From: Lachnospiraceae bacterium
Lineage (GTDB): Bacteria > Bacillota > Clostridia > Lachnospirales > Lachnospiraceae
Assembly (NCBI GenBank): GCA_017940415.1
Contig: JAGAYR010000039.1
Coordinates: 1-64,000, forward strand
Length of the DNA stretch: 64,000 bases
Direction: 5' to 3'
Position 1 is the first letter of the stretch. Each line of letters begins with the position of its first letter. The position numbers and the translations under genes were made by a program. A model generated the notes under the pieces. That model was given only the letters and a program-made list of their open reading frames with translations, had not been told where the DNA came from and did no database searches. Of the stretch, positions 54,326 to 64,000 are shown piece after piece.

Positions 54326-55177
54326 TTACTGTTTTATTTTGGCAAGTTCTTCCTTCAATTCCCTTACCTTGTCCTTCATTCTGGGCTTTGCCGAAGGTGA
54401 GGCAAGAATTCCGGATATCATCCTGCTGCAGGTAGTATAATCCTTAAGGTGGAATGCCAGGTTTGCCAGGAGATAATCGACTGTAACGGAGTCCATACCG
54501 GCAATAGGTACATCTTCCGACCCCCTTGCCTCTATGAAGCCGTTATAAGCGTTTAAGTGGTACTCTGCTTCCTGTTCGGTAAGAGTCTTGATAAGTTCGG
54601 TAAAATCTCCCTCTTCGTTCTCCAAAAACTCCCTGTAACTTCTGAGGAGCCACGCAGTCTTAAGGCATATGAAAGCCTTTTCGCTGGCCTTGGCACGTTT
54701 TACAACAGCGCATGCAAGGGCTATCTTATATCTCTCCAGAGCCTGATCGAAGCTGTACGTATCTTCATTGTACTTGGTAAGAACAATGTTGGAGGTGATG
54801 TTTTCCTTGATAAGTCTTGCCTGAGTAGGAAGTACGGCTCCGTGATATCTTGAAAGAGTCGCGTATCCGCAGGTCGGGCACAGAATAACATCGTATTTCT
54901 CGGCAACAAAACCGCCTTCGTAGACAAGACGAAGGTCGAAATCCGGTTTCTTGATCTTTGCTTTACCCGTTTTCATAACCTTAGCCGTAAAATCATGATC
55001 GCAGACAGGGCATTTGAACGCCTTGTCATAGATAAAGTCGGTTTCTTTGAATTCGGGAACTTCGGGAGCTTTACTTTCCTGCTTGGAAGGCGCTTCCTTC
55101 TTTTCCTTACCGAATATATCAATATTTTCCAGATTGCCTAATCCGAGGCTCTCAAGACCCGATAAAAGACCTGCCAT
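54326..55177 (-). CDS. DUF2225 protein
   Basis: A 283-residue protein with two Cys pairs, CPVC (about 58-61) and CPTC (about 100-103), likely one zinc site. An all-helical, tetratricopeptide-like C-terminal part follows (about 130-283: ALERYKIALACAVVKRAKASEKAF type repeats). This is the DUF2225 layout, found in Firmicutes with unknown role. The N-terminus (GLLSGLESLGLGNLENI) is a Gly/Leu segment before a Lys/Glu/Pro linker. It lies 45 bases after glnS and shares its direction. Confidence 0.82.
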   Translation of the reverse strand: MAGLLSGLESLGLGNLENIDIFGKEKKEAPSKQESKAPEVPEFKETDFIYDKAFKCPVCDHDFTAKVMKTGKAKIKKPDFDLRLVYEGGFVAEKYDVILCPTCGYATLSRYHGAVLPTQARLIKENITSNIVLTKYNEDTYSFDQALERYKIALACAVVKRAKASEKAFICLKTAWLLRSYREFLENEEGDFTELIKTLTEQEAEYHLNAYNGFIEARGSEDVPIAGMDSVTVDYLLANLAFHLKDYTTCSRMISGILASPSAKPRMKDKVRELKEELAKIKQ

Positions 55178-55222
55178 TTCTTTCCTCCGATGATAAATAC
55201 AGGACCCTCAAAACAGCTTAAC

Positions 55223-56893
55223 TTATTTTGCGGGAAGAGTAAATGAACTTTTGAGTCCTACAATACGGTTGAAAACAAGGTGATCCTCGGTGGAATCCTT
55301 GCAGTCTACCGTGAAAAATCCGTTTCTTACGAACTGGAATCTGTCAAATGCCTTAGCACCCTTAAATGCGGGCTCAAGCTTACAGTCCTTGCAAACCTTA
55401 AGCGAGTTGGGATTGAGGTTGATGTTTCCTTCCTCATCGTACACGCCCTTCTCTTCGTCTACAAGGTTCTCGTAGAGTCTTACGTCTGCGCTGATGGCAC
55501 TTGATGCGGGTACCCAGTGAATGGTGCCCTTAACCTTACGACCGTCGGGAGAATCTCCGCCCTTGGTCTCGGGATCGTAGGTGCAGTGTACTACAGTAAC
55601 GTTTCCGTTCTCATCTTTTTCACAAGAAACAGCTGTTACGTAATAAGCATTCATGAGTCTGACTTCATTTCCGGGGAAAAGTCTGAAATATTTCTTGGGA
55701 GGCTCTTCCATGAAGTCATCTCTCTCGATATAAAGCTCTTTTCCGAAGGGAATGGTTCTGGTGCCGAGAGATTTGTTCTCGGGATTGTTGGAAGCGGTTA
55801 CTTCCTCAACCTGTCCTTCGGGATAATTATCGATGACCAGCTTGATGGGATCGAGAATAGCCATATATCTGGGAGCGTCAGCCTTCAGATCTTCCCTGAT
55901 GCAATACTCGAGAGCTGCATAGTCAGCGGAAGCCTGGGACTTGGAAATACCGCAGAGTTCTACGAACTTTCTGATGGATGAAGGGGTAAATCCTCTTCTT
56001 CTGAGAGCTGCTATGGATACAAGTCTGGGATCGTCCCATCCGTCTACGGTTCCGTTTTCAACCAGCTTCTTGATATATCTCTTACCGGTAACAACATTGG
56101 TAAGATACATCTTGGCAAACTCGATCTGTCTGGGAGGATTGGGATACTCAAGTTCCTTAACAACCCAGTCATAAAGAGGTCTGTGATCTTCGAATTCAAG
56201 TGTGCAGAGTGAGTGGGTGATTCCCTCTTCCGCATCCTCAATGGGATGAGCGAAATCATACATGGGATAGATGCACCACTTATCACCGGTTCTGTGGTGA
56301 GCCATGTGTGCTACACGATAGATAACCGGATCTCTCATATTGATATTGGGAGAAGCCATATCGATCTTGGCTCTTAAGGTCTTCTCTCCGTCGGCAAACT
56401 TGCCTTCTTTCATCTCCTCGAAGAGCTTAAGGTTCTCTTCTACAGATCTGTTTCTTCCGGGATCGTCCTTGCCGGGAGTATCGAAAGTACCTCTGTACTC
56501 TCTTACCTCATCAGCAGTCAGATCGGAAATATAAGCCTTACCCTTTTTGATAAGCTTGATTGCTCCCTCGTACATCTTATCGAAATAGTCGGAAGCGAAA
56601 AAGAGTCTGTCTTCCCAGTCGGCACCGAGCCAGGCAACGTCCGCTTTAATGGACTCAACAAACTCGGTCTTCTCCTTGGTGGGATTAGTATCATCAAATC
56701 TGAGATTGAACTTTCCGCCGTACTCTTCGGCCATGCCGGAATTGAGGATTATGCTCTTGGCATGTCCTATATGAAGATAACCGTTGGGCTCGGGAGGAAA
56801 TCTGGTCACTACATGATCAAATCTTCCCTTCTCGAGATCGGCGTCAATCTCATTTTCTATAAAATGTTTTGAACGTCCTTCAATATCACCCAT
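55223..56893 (-). CDS. glnS: Glutamine--tRNA ligase
   Basis: A 556-residue class I synthetase: [12 protein letters not shown] (33-44, HIGH at 41-44), LRFDDTNP, and a C-terminal beta-barrel anticodon domain (about 340-550). At the KMSKS-type position, where GlnS has VMSKR, the sequence is VVTGKR (267-272). The start is the ATG at 56893, with AGGAG 7 bases upstream; an ATG 24 codons earlier would overlap the purH-type gene. It charges Gln directly; whether GatCAB is also present cannot be seen. It follows the AICAR transformylase gene by 16 bases. Confidence 0.92.
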   Translation of the reverse strand: MGDIEGRSKHFIENEIDADLEKGRFDHVVTRFPPEPNGYLHIGHAKSIILNSGMAEEYGGKFNLRFDDTNPTKEKTEFVESIKADVAWLGADWEDRLFFASDYFDKMYEGAIKLIKKGKAYISDLTADEVREYRGTFDTPGKDDPGRNRSVEENLKLFEEMKEGKFADGEKTLRAKIDMASPNINMRDPVIYRVAHMAHHRTGDKWCIYPMYDFAHPIEDAEEGITHSLCTLEFEDHRPLYDWVVKELEYPNPPRQIEFAKMYLTNVVTGKRYIKKLVENGTVDGWDDPRLVSIAALRRRGFTPSSIRKFVELCGISKSQASADYAALEYCIREDLKADAPRYMAILDPIKLVIDNYPEGQVEEVTASNNPENKSLGTRTIPFGKELYIERDDFMEEPPKKYFRLFPGNEVRLMNAYYVTAVSCEKDENGNVTVVHCTYDPETKGGDSPDGRKVKGTIHWVPASSAISADVRLYENLVDEEKGVYDEEGNINLNPNSLKVCKDCKLEPAFKGAKAFDRFQFVRNGFFTVDCKDSTEDHLVFNRIVGLKSSFTLPAK

Positions 56894-56909
56894 TATATAA
56901 CTCCTGATA

Positions 56910-58088
56910 TTAATGATGGAAAAGTCTGATTCCGGTGAAGCACATAACCATATCGTACTTGTCACATGCCTCGATGACTACGTCATCTCTCTTGGATCCG
57001 CCGGGCTGAGCAATGTACTTTACTCCGCTCTTACGTGCTCTCTCTACGTTGTCAGCGAAGGGGAAGAATGCATCGGAGCCACAAATAACATCTGTATTTT
57101 TAGCAAGCCATGCTTTCTTTTCCTCTCTAGTGAATACGGGAGGCTTCTCAGCGAAGATGGTCTGCCAGGTTCCTTCAGCAAGTACGTCCTCGTACTCATC
57201 TCCGATGTAGAGATCGATGGCATTATCACGGTCAGCTCTCTTGATGGTGTCAAGGAACTTAAGTCCGAGAACCTGAGGGCTCTGACGAAGGAACCAGTTA
57301 TCTGCCTTGCTTCCTGCGAGTCTGGTGCAGTGGATTCTGGACTGCTGTCCTGCGCCGATACCGATAGCCTGTCCGTCCTTTACATAACATACGGAATTTG
57401 ACTGAGTGTACTTAAGAACGATGAGGGAAACCTTCATGTCCGCAAGTACATCGTCGGGAATATTCTTATTCTTGGTTACAACATTTCCGGGAAGAACCTC
57501 ATCCGCATTGAGCTCGTTTCTGCCCTGCTCGAAGGTGATTCCGTATACCTGCTTCTTCTCGATCTCTGCAGGCTTGTAATTCTCATCGATCTGGATGATG
57601 TTGTAATTACCGCTCTTCTTTCCTTTGAGGATTTCAAGAGCCTCGGGCTCATATCCGGGAGCGATAACGCCGTCGGATACCTCGGGCTTGATGAGCATTG
57701 CGGTGCTTACGTCACATATATCGGAAAGAGCGATGAAGTCTCCGAAGGAGCTCATTCTGTCCGCACCTCTTGCTCTCGCATATGCACATGCAAGGGGGCT
57801 GAGCTCAGCCTTCTCATCTACCCAGTAAATCTTCTTAAGAGTATCGGAAAGAGGACGACCGATAGCCGCACCTGCAGGTGATACATGCTTAAAGGAGGTT
57901 GCTGCGGGAAGACCGGTAGCCTGCTTTAACTCCTTAACAAGCTGCCATCCGTTAAATGCGTCCAGGAAGTTGATGTATCCGGGCTTACCGTTGAGAACGG
58001 TAACAGGGAGGTCACTTCCATCCTCCATAAAGATCCTTGAGGGCTTCTGATTGGGGTTACATCCGTACTTAAGCTGAATTTCGCTCAT
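56910..58088 (-). CDS. AICAR transformylase, stand-alone (PurH C-terminal domain)
   Basis: A 392-residue phosphoribosylaminoimidazolecarboxamide formyltransferase. It corresponds to only the C-terminal domain of PurH: ELKYG-type start, [11 protein letters not shown] (K67-H68, catalytic pair), [19 protein letters not shown] and the late [20 protein letters not shown]. The MGS-like IMP cyclohydrolase domain (about 200 residues) is absent. The second activity is probably supplied by the PurO-type protein at 59982. The gene has its own extended -10 promoter at 58155-58163. Confidence 0.92.
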   Translation of the reverse strand: MSEIQLKYGCNPNQKPSRIFMEDGSDLPVTVLNGKPGYINFLDAFNGWQLVKELKQATGLPAATSFKHVSPAGAAIGRPLSDTLKKIYWVDEKAELSPLACAYARARGADRMSSFGDFIALSDICDVSTAMLIKPEVSDGVIAPGYEPEALEILKGKKSGNYNIIQIDENYKPAEIEKKQVYGITFEQGRNELNADEVLPGNVVTKNKNIPDDVLADMKVSLIVLKYTQSNSVCYVKDGQAIGIGAGQQSRIHCTRLAGSKADNWFLRQSPQVLGLKFLDTIKRADRDNAIDLYIGDEYEDVLAEGTWQTIFAEKPPVFTREEKKAWLAKNTDVICGSDAFFPFADNVERARKSGVKYIAQPGGSKRDDVVIEACDKYDMVMCFTGIRLFHH

Positions 58089-58154
58089 TCTTTCATACTC
58101 GCCTTAAAAAGGCGTCCTTTCTGTAAAAACTAAACTACATACTACGAAACTTGA

Positions 58155-58163
58155 TTATATCAT
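58155..58163 (-). promoter_or_regulatory. Extended -10 promoter of the AICAR transformylase-glnS unit
   Basis: TGATATAAT on the minus strand (TG-A-TATAAT), about 67 bases before the ATG. No good -35 is seen. A GCCTTTTTAAGGC hairpin lies in the leader at 58101-58113. Confidence 0.55.
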
Positions 58164-58202
58164 AAGAAAGCCTGTCCTAAAAGAGCAAAAGGGGGCCGGT
58201 TC

Positions 58203-58967
58203 TTACCATCCTCGGTCCTTTATATGCTCATCGAATCCGCAATCCAGAGGAACGACTATCCGGGTCTCCACACCCCTGTTTCCGGGTACCGCATAATACC
58301 TTCCGCCATACTTTTTCTTCAAAGGACGGCACTTTTCAAAAAAGATATAATTCATGTCTGCGGGAAAAGCCTCATTACGGATCACCGCATTTGCGATTCT
58401 CTGCTGAAACTCTTCTTCATGAAACAAAGAACTTAACGCCCTTGCGTTTTCTTTTATCTTGGATTCCCTTGCGGCATCAGCTACCATTTCATCTCTGCTA
58501 CGCATTTTCGCTGTCTTAAAACCATATTCGTTTCGTATCGACATGGCCGCAGCAGATGCAGTTCCTCGGTTTAACAACTCGTAACCTTCCACAAACAGGT
58601 ATCCGGAATGAACTTCATGGGTATTCTTGTCGGAAAAACTTAATTCCTGAAGGAAAGATGCATTAAGAGCAAGATTAAACCTGTTCTTTTTACTCATATG
58701 AGTGAAATAAGCTATGGAAAAAGCTACACCGACGAGCCATATAAGAGGCCAGACAGGAGTATCTCCCTCCCCAAACAATTCTACGGTCATCACCTTCGTT
58801 TTGGTGCTGATAACCGCCATAACGGTAGGGTAAACAAAAAACCAGAGAACACATATGATCGATAATATCTTATCGATGGCCTCGCCTTTCTTCTCACTCA
58901 TATCAGGTCCCATAAAGGATCTTACATATGAAATGTCATACTGCGCACGGACCGAAGGGTCTAACAT
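58203..58967 (-). CDS. Membrane protein of unknown function
   Basis: A 254-residue protein I do not recognise. Two hydrophobic helices are seen (about 34-54 and 71-88), then a hydrophilic domain of about 160 residues with a helical Arg/Ala/Glu stretch (MRSRDEMVADAARESKIKENARAL) and a late GGRYYAVPGNRGVET segment. The C-terminus ends at DRGW. It follows the esterase by 20 bases. Part of the region after its stop (GAACCGGCCCCCTTTT on the minus strand) resembles the hairpin repeat at 59932-59970, which may be a worn copy. Confidence 0.6.
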   Translation of the reverse strand: MLDPSVRAQYDISYVRSFMGPDMSEKKGEAIDKILSIICVLWFFVYPTVMAVISTKTKVMTVELFGEGDTPVWPLIWLVGVAFSIAYFTHMSKKNRFNLALNASFLQELSFSDKNTHEVHSGYLFVEGYELLNRGTASAAAMSIRNEYGFKTAKMRSRDEMVADAARESKIKENARALSSLFHEEEFQQRIANAVIRNEAFPADMNYIFFEKCRPLKKKYGGRYYAVPGNRGVETRIVVPLDCGFDEHIKDRGW

Positions 58968-58987
58968 AATTACCTCACACTATAAAA

Positions 58988-59896
58988 CTACTTACTTATA
59001 TATTCCTTGAAAAATGCACACTCATCGTCATTACACTTCTTAGCTTCGGGAAGCCGCACATTGCAATGGAATACATGGTGCAGCGGATTCTTCTCGCTTC
59101 CGTAATATCTGTAGCAAAACGGAACATTATTCTGAGTCAAAGCTTCTATTATGTACTTGGCCTGATCCTTGATAAAGTCTCCGGGACAGGTCATTACAAA
59201 TGCGGGCGGGAATTTGGATGTTACAAATTTATCCCCGCTTACAAGGTCCATCTCCTTCTTGGTTCCGCGCTTCGGAAGCAGATCTTTAATTAGGAACTTC
59301 GCATTCGGATCAAGATCGATATCTTTGCCCAGATCGTATTTGCCGCAATTAAGTGCAACTGCATTCAGATGCATTCCCTTTGGAAGCGAAAGCCCAGCCT
59401 TAGGGAACTGAGCCTTGAAAGCTTTGCGGCAATGGGGATTTGTCATCAGATCAGCGAAGACCGTAAGGAGATGCGCTCCTGCGGAATCTCCCACAGCAAA
59501 CAGATTATTCAGATCAAATCCGTACTCGTCCTCATGAGCATAGATGAATTTGAAAGCAAGACAAATGTCTTCGAGGGCTGTGGGATATTTATATTCCGGA
59601 GCAAGTCTGTAAGACAGGTTCACTACGGCAAAGCCGCGCTGTGCAAGACTCATTCCGTAGAACTGATATACATCCTTATCTCCGTAAACCCATGCACCGC
59701 CATGGATAATGGCAATCACGGGCAGTTTTCCCTCTGCTTTCTTAGGGCGATATACATCAAGCAGATTCCATTCCGGGTGAGAACCGTAAGATATATTATC
59801 AAAGCGTACTATACCGGCGGGTGTTTTAAGTCCGGCATCCCTCTGACGATCCGAGTCACCGAATGCTTTACGGATAAAATCGCTGTACTGTGACAT
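58988..59896 (-). CDS. Alpha/beta-hydrolase (HSL-type esterase)
   Basis: A 302-residue enzyme with the oxyanion motif HGGAW (65-69), the nucleophile GDSAG (136-140, S138) and a late Asp/His pair (CPGDFIKDQ and NPLHHVFHC). This is the hormone-sensitive-lipase/esterase family. It cleaves small esters, perhaps acetyl or feruloyl groups on plant sugars, but no signal peptide is present, so it acts inside the cell. It is 20 bases from the unknown membrane-protein gene downstream. GGAGG precedes its ATG. Confidence 0.85.
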   Translation of the reverse strand: MSQYSDFIRKAFGDSDRQRDAGLKTPAGIVRFDNISYGSHPEWNLLDVYRPKKAEGKLPVIAIIHGGAWVYGDKDVYQFYGMSLAQRGFAVVNLSYRLAPEYKYPTALEDICLAFKFIYAHEDEYGFDLNNLFAVGDSAGAHLLTVFADLMTNPHCRKAFKAQFPKAGLSLPKGMHLNAVALNCGKYDLGKDIDLDPNAKFLIKDLLPKRGTKKEMDLVSGDKFVTSKFPPAFVMTCPGDFIKDQAKYIIEALTQNNVPFCYRYYGSEKNPLHHVFHCNVRLPEAKKCNDDECAFFKEYISK

Positions 59897-59927
59897 ATAT
59901 AGCCCTCCTTATAAAGTTTGTTAAGAG

Positions 59928-59970
59928 CAAAAAAGGGACAGTTCCGCCCTGCAGGGCGAACCGTCCCTTT
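59928..59970 (-). terminator. Long palindromic terminator after the IMP cyclohydrolase gene
   Basis: A 39-base near-perfect palindrome: AAAGGGAC.GTTC..GCCCTG paired with its inverse, then TTTTTT on the minus strand. One mismatch and one bulge occur. The core (GAACCGTCCCTTT) resembles parts of the element at 29456-29579, so it may be a repeat family used as a terminator. Confidence 0.85.
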
Positions 59971-59981
59971 CACTCATTTAA

Positions 59982-60692
59982 TTATTCATTCGCATTGATG
60001 ATCCTTGACTCGGCAACACCGGTCTCGATATCAATAAATCTTACGAAGAGTGATACTCTGTTATCGCGGTTAAGTGAATCCCAGATCAGAAGTGAGAAAT
60101 CATCAATATCTCCGGAAATCTTAACGAGCTCAGGCTCTCCCTCAAAGCTGGGAAGAGGATTGCCGTCATGCTTGTAGGTATGGATGAAGTGTCCCTCTCC
60201 CGCAACGGGCTTTCCGTATGAGTAAGTGCAGTGGATAGGTCTTTCCTCGGTTCCGTCCTCACTCTTGATGATGGACATCTGATAATCATAATTTCCCGCA
60301 TGCACATTAAGAACCGCAGAAATCCTGGGTGTGAAGTTGGGAGCATCGGGCTCGAATGTACGGCTTCTTAATGACTGCTCAAAAGTAAATCCCTTATCAA
60401 GTCCGTTTCTTACGGTATCGGTCTGATCTCCGTTGGTAACGATGGTGGTATGTCCGTCAACTCTTACGGGATGATAGATGATAAGGCTGGGATCGCTGAG
60501 CTTAGCCTCATCAAAAGGTCTTGTCTCGATTCCGTTATCTTCGGGAACCTCAACAAAGATTCTGTTTCTGCTGTTTACGCTTCTGCCCATTATGAAATAT
60601 GCACATACAGCATACTTTCCGTCAGCGCTAAGGCCGGCTACGATTCCTCTGCCGGGATATGAATTTTCTCTCAAGCTTGATTCCAGTGACAT
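59982..60692 (-). CDS. PurO-type IMP cyclohydrolase
   Basis: A 236-residue protein with N10-x-YPGRGIVAGLSADGK and AYFIMGRSVNSRNR in the first 45 residues, which matches the IMP_cyclohyd (PurO, PF07826) family known from archaea and found in Clostridia. It would close FAICAR to IMP, the last step of IMP synthesis. It complements the stand-alone AICAR transformylase at 56910, which lacks that domain. GGAGG precedes the ATG; it lies 16 bases after the GGDEF-EAL gene. The cytosolic location is inferred. Confidence 0.85.
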   Translation of the reverse strand: MSLESSLRENSYPGRGIVAGLSADGKYAVCAYFIMGRSVNSRNRIFVEVPEDNGIETRPFDEAKLSDPSLIIYHPVRVDGHTTIVTNGDQTDTVRNGLDKGFTFEQSLRSRTFEPDAPNFTPRISAVLNVHAGNYDYQMSIIKSEDGTEERPIHCTYSYGKPVAGEGHFIHTYKHDGNPLPSFEGEPELVKISGDIDDFSLLIWDSLNRDNRVSLFVRFIDIETGVAESRIINANE

Positions 60693-60708
60693 ATTATCCT
60701 CCTATAGA

Positions 60709-63297
60709 TCAATTGCCTTTTGTTGCGGTTACGTACTTTTTTTCAAATTCCTGTCTGACAAGCGGCTTATCGAAATAATATCCCTGGATGTATTTGATCT
60801 TCATTCCGTCAAGCTTATCAAGCTGGTCTTTGTTCTCAATACCTTCGACACATATCTTGACTCCTATAGTCTCCGCAAGTTCCGCAACCATCCTTACAAA
60901 GGACTGAGCGTATGCATCCGTGTCAAGATCTCTTACAAAACTCTGATCGACTTTTATAATGTCGAATGGTATCTCTCTTATGTGATTGAGCGATGAATAA
61001 CCCGTTCCGAAATCATCCAGCGCTATGGTACATCCAAGTGCCTTGATCCTGGTAAGAATCTCTATCATCCTTGGCATGTCGTTGATTGCAAGAGACTCGG
61101 TAACTTCAAGGCACAGATGCTTGGGATCTATACCGGTTCGTTTAATTGTCTCTTCAACCGACTCAACTATATCATTCTGAAGGAGCTGGACTACCGAGAG
61201 GTTAACATTGACCTTGTAATCCAGTCCGTATTTATCATTCCATGTCTTGCAGTTCTCGCATGCCTTCTCAAGAACATGACCGCCGATGGGATTGATGAGT
61301 CCGAGGTATTCCGCAAGAGGAATGAAATCGGAGGGAGAGATAAATCCCATCTTATTACTGTTCCATCTTACAAGTGCCTCGGCACCGGCACATACAGGCT
61401 CACCGTTCTCAACATCTATGATGGGCTGATAATATACCTCGAATTCCCTGTATCCCGTGGAAGAAGCATCTCTCATGTTCTTCTCCATGTCGAGGCGTCT
61501 GCCGGAATAGGTTTCCTGATCGTCGGTGTATTCGGTAACACGGTTCTTGCCCGACTTCTTGGAAGAATACATGGCAATATCGGCTTTTTTGAGAAGATCC
61601 AGAACGTTGTCTCCGTAATCGGGGAAAGTAACCGTTCCGATACTTGCGGTGCAATAGTACTCTATCTCTTTAATGATCCAGGGAGATGAGAATACATTCA
61701 CAATTCCCTCTTTGATCTCTTCGAAACGTTCATATGCGGAAGGCGGGAGCAAAACAACGAATTCATCTCCGCCCATACGATAGCAGTAATTTTCTACCCC
61801 GGTAATTTTCTGGAGCGAACCGGAGATTTCCTTGAGAAGAACATCCCCGTACTGGTGTCCGAGACCGTCATTGATGTGTTTGAAGTCATCAAGGTCTATG
61901 AAAATTACGGCACCGCTCTTACCTGAAAGTCTTGCCTCATCAACAAGTCTTGCAAGATCCTTCTCACAGCACATGCGGTTGTAAAGACCGGTAAGGAAAT
62001 CGGTAAACGCCTGCTGCTCGATCTTGCGCTGATATAATCTTCTGTCCGTTACATCATAAAGCGAATGTAGCATCGCAGCGGATCCGTCAACCCACTCGAC
62101 CCTCTTGTACATAAGGTCGAACCATCTTCCCGAGGCGGGATAATATATCTCAAAGGATCCGTTTACGGGATTGGTAAAGTCACCTCTTGATATGATATTA
62201 CTCAGGTCTCCGTCCTGCCAGTCCGCACCGAATGTATCTATGTGCATTCTGTTTGCAAACAGAACTTTACCGGTGGATTCCTGAGTCAGATATACGCAGC
62301 ATCCCACATTGTCAAGAATCTCGGTAACCGATCCCGAATACCTGGAGATGGTTCCGTACATGAGTCTTGCCTGAATGATGCTCTGCATGATCCTGACCGC
62401 ATCACCCGCAAATCTGATTTCATCCATATCCCAGTTATGTCTATGGGATCTGTGAACAAATACCGATACAAAAGTTCCCTCGCCGTTTTCGCGTACCAGA
62501 AGAGGGAAAAACATAAATGCCTTGATACCGTATTTTCCGGTGTTATATAATCCGGGCTGCTTATCAAGCGCCTCGGAAGAAATGATCAAAGGACTGTCAC
62601 TTTCGGGAAGATCACCGAGTGAAAACTCAAAGACGGAATCAAATCCTGTAGTCGAAACCGGAGCATCATATCTGGCAACAATATCTGTTCCTTTCTCGCT
62701 GAGTCTGAATACTCCGGCAAACTCAACGCCAAGGAAAGCTGAAGTAAGGCTCACCCATTTGCGGAAGACTGCTTCAATGCCCTCATCCGAATCAAGAAGC
62801 TCCAGGATATTCTTGGTGGTTTCAAGGATTCTGATGGAAGAAGCTTCCCCATCCCCGCTGTAATAACGGTCGGGATCGGTAATCTCGTCAGGAGTAGTTC
62901 TAAGATAGCTCTCGGTGGTAGCCTTCATGAAATCAAGAAATTGAGAGAATTTGTCGCTTCTGAATGCCCCGGGAGCAGCAACAAGGGCCGTCATGAACAT
63001 GCGGCCTGCGGGCTTGATACTTACGACACCGACACGGATCATACCGTCTTCGCTGTCTTCTATGCTCTGAATGCAGATGTCTTCCGGTGAATCATCCCGG
63101 ACATTGTCGATCATCTGATCAAGATATTCACTTCCGATAAGCTGGGAAATTGCGTTTCCTGAAATGTGGTCATTACTGATCCTGGACAAAGGTGTACGGT
63201 TTTTGTCAAGCATTACACCGCTCACTCCTACAAAGGAGCAGATCAGATTCTGGATCATTTGAAGTTTTTCCCTGTCAATTATCCTGACTCCGACCAT
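60709..63297 (-). CDS. Sensor protein with GGDEF and EAL domains
   Basis: An 862-residue soluble protein. An N-terminal PocR- or GAF-like domain (about 1-110), a GAF-like domain (about 165-300), a PAS-like domain (about 305-400), the GGDEF domain (about 430-590; GGDEF at 509-513, intact) and the EAL domain (about 605-862; EAL at 640-642, DDFGTGYSSL, KVDQSFV) occur in that order. Both c-di-GMP synthesis and breakdown motifs are intact. No membrane helices are seen. The start is the ATG at 63297 with GAGGT nearby; the ATG 12 codons earlier lacks a site. The signal is unknown. Confidence 0.92.
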   Translation of the reverse strand: MVGVRIIDREKLQMIQNLICSFVGVSGVMLDKNRTPLSRISNDHISGNAISQLIGSEYLDQMIDNVRDDSPEDICIQSIEDSEDGMIRVGVVSIKPAGRMFMTALVAAPGAFRSDKFSQFLDFMKATTESYLRTTPDEITDPDRYYSGDGEASSIRILETTKNILELLDSDEGIEAVFRKWVSLTSAFLGVEFAGVFRLSEKGTDIVARYDAPVSTTGFDSVFEFSLGDLPESDSPLIISSEALDKQPGLYNTGKYGIKAFMFFPLLVRENGEGTFVSVFVHRSHRHNWDMDEIRFAGDAVRIMQSIIQARLMYGTISRYSGSVTEILDNVGCCVYLTQESTGKVLFANRMHIDTFGADWQDGDLSNIISRGDFTNPVNGSFEIYYPASGRWFDLMYKRVEWVDGSAAMLHSLYDVTDRRLYQRKIEQQAFTDFLTGLYNRMCCEKDLARLVDEARLSGKSGAVIFIDLDDFKHINDGLGHQYGDVLLKEISGSLQKITGVENYCYRMGGDEFVVLLPPSAYERFEEIKEGIVNVFSSPWIIKEIEYYCTASIGTVTFPDYGDNVLDLLKKADIAMYSSKKSGKNRVTEYTDDQETYSGRRLDMEKNMRDASSTGYREFEVYYQPIIDVENGEPVCAGAEALVRWNSNKMGFISPSDFIPLAEYLGLINPIGGHVLEKACENCKTWNDKYGLDYKVNVNLSVVQLLQNDIVESVEETIKRTGIDPKHLCLEVTESLAINDMPRMIEILTRIKALGCTIALDDFGTGYSSLNHIREIPFDIIKVDQSFVRDLDTDAYAQSFVRMVAELAETIGVKICVEGIENKDQLDKLDGMKIKYIQGYYFDKPLVRQEFEKKYVTATKGN

Positions 63298-63404
63298 AAT
63301 TACCTCAAAAAACGTTTTTTGCGACAAAATCATACGGACATTATTGTATAAAATATACCATATTTCGGGGACAATTAAAAGAATATGCCATTGTGCAAAG
63401 CATA

Positions 63405-63433
63405 GAAAAAGCGGCGGTTTTTCATCCGCCGCT
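63405..63433 (-). terminator. Intrinsic terminator after guaB
   Basis: AGCGGCGG-ATGAAAAA-CCGCCGCT then TTTTTC on the minus strand, 43 bases after the guaB stop. It separates guaB from the GGDEF-EAL gene. Confidence 0.9.
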
Positions 63434-63475
63434 TATGTAATCACACTAAAAACTTTATCACGCTAATACGGTGTA

Positions 63476-64000
<525 letters not shown>

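Overview
The window looks like a chromosomal segment of a butyrate-producing Lachnospiraceae (Clostridia) bacterium, plausibly Butyrivibrio- or Coprococcus-like. This is inferred from the ptb-buk pair, Lachnospiraceae-type families (DUF4956/VTC, DUF6715-like, XylFII-LytS-YesN), strong AGGAGG ribosome sites, several TTG/GTG starts and Gram-positive intrinsic terminators. There are no rRNAs, phages, insertion sequences with a transposase, or CRISPR arrays. Nearly everything is dense, ordinary chromosome with four short structured intergenic regions.

Layout. 98-420: two tRNA-Ser genes behind a strong promoter. 443-9532 (-): one long housekeeping operon, ycxB-like, tsaE, tsaB, rimI, rnz, a membrane protein, tsaD, ispD, tex and an AI-2E-type permease. 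Four of these genes belong to, or travel with, tRNA t6A synthesis. 9695-19115 (-): a sugar module. A membrane-anchored sugar-binding sensor, a LytS/YesM kinase, a YesN regulator and a lipoprotein binding protein form one operon; a second binding protein, a double ATPase and a permease form the next. This matches the known XylFII-LytS-YesN arrangement for xylose. 19235-20175 (-): ribU under an FMN riboswitch. 20226-21866 (+): three small genes including a HEQEH protein. 21920-26870 (-): secA, prfB, HD-GYP.

26896-29580 (+): a LacI regulator with its own operator and uxaC, ending in a nested inverted repeat. 29584-33915: plsC (-), then HAD phosphatase, YczE-like protein, Wzz-like and EpsG-like genes (+). 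34056-36032 (+): a large lipoprotein ending in a DUF3298 domain. 36144-38721 (-): ptb-buk and a GNAT enzyme. 38764-43418 (-): VTC, DUF4956, a beta-helix lipoprotein, and a two-component pair that probably controls its own operon through a direct-repeat box. 43464-45614 (+): a MATE transporter fused to a DUF218 domain, followed by a 166-base imperfect palindrome.

45795-47540 (-): phosphoglucomutase. 47661-53003 (+): a heterodimeric ABC exporter and a HerA-like ATPase. 53059-53782: a gene-free region with perfect palindromes and DnaA-box-like sites. 53783-64000: a small acidic membrane protein, then a mostly minus-strand run with DUF2225, glnS, a stand-alone AICAR transformylase, an unknown membrane protein, an esterase, a PurO-type IMP cyclohydrolase, a GGDEF-EAL protein and the 3' end of guaB. 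The last two steps of IMP synthesis are therefore carried by two separate proteins instead of one PurH, and guaB (IMP to XMP) lies near them.

The most interesting candidates for something undescribed are the VTC/DUF4956/beta-helix operon with its own two-component system, the MATE-DUF218 fusion, the long palindrome after it, and the gene-free region at 53.1-53.7 kb. All functional statements are from reading the sequence; no searches were run.
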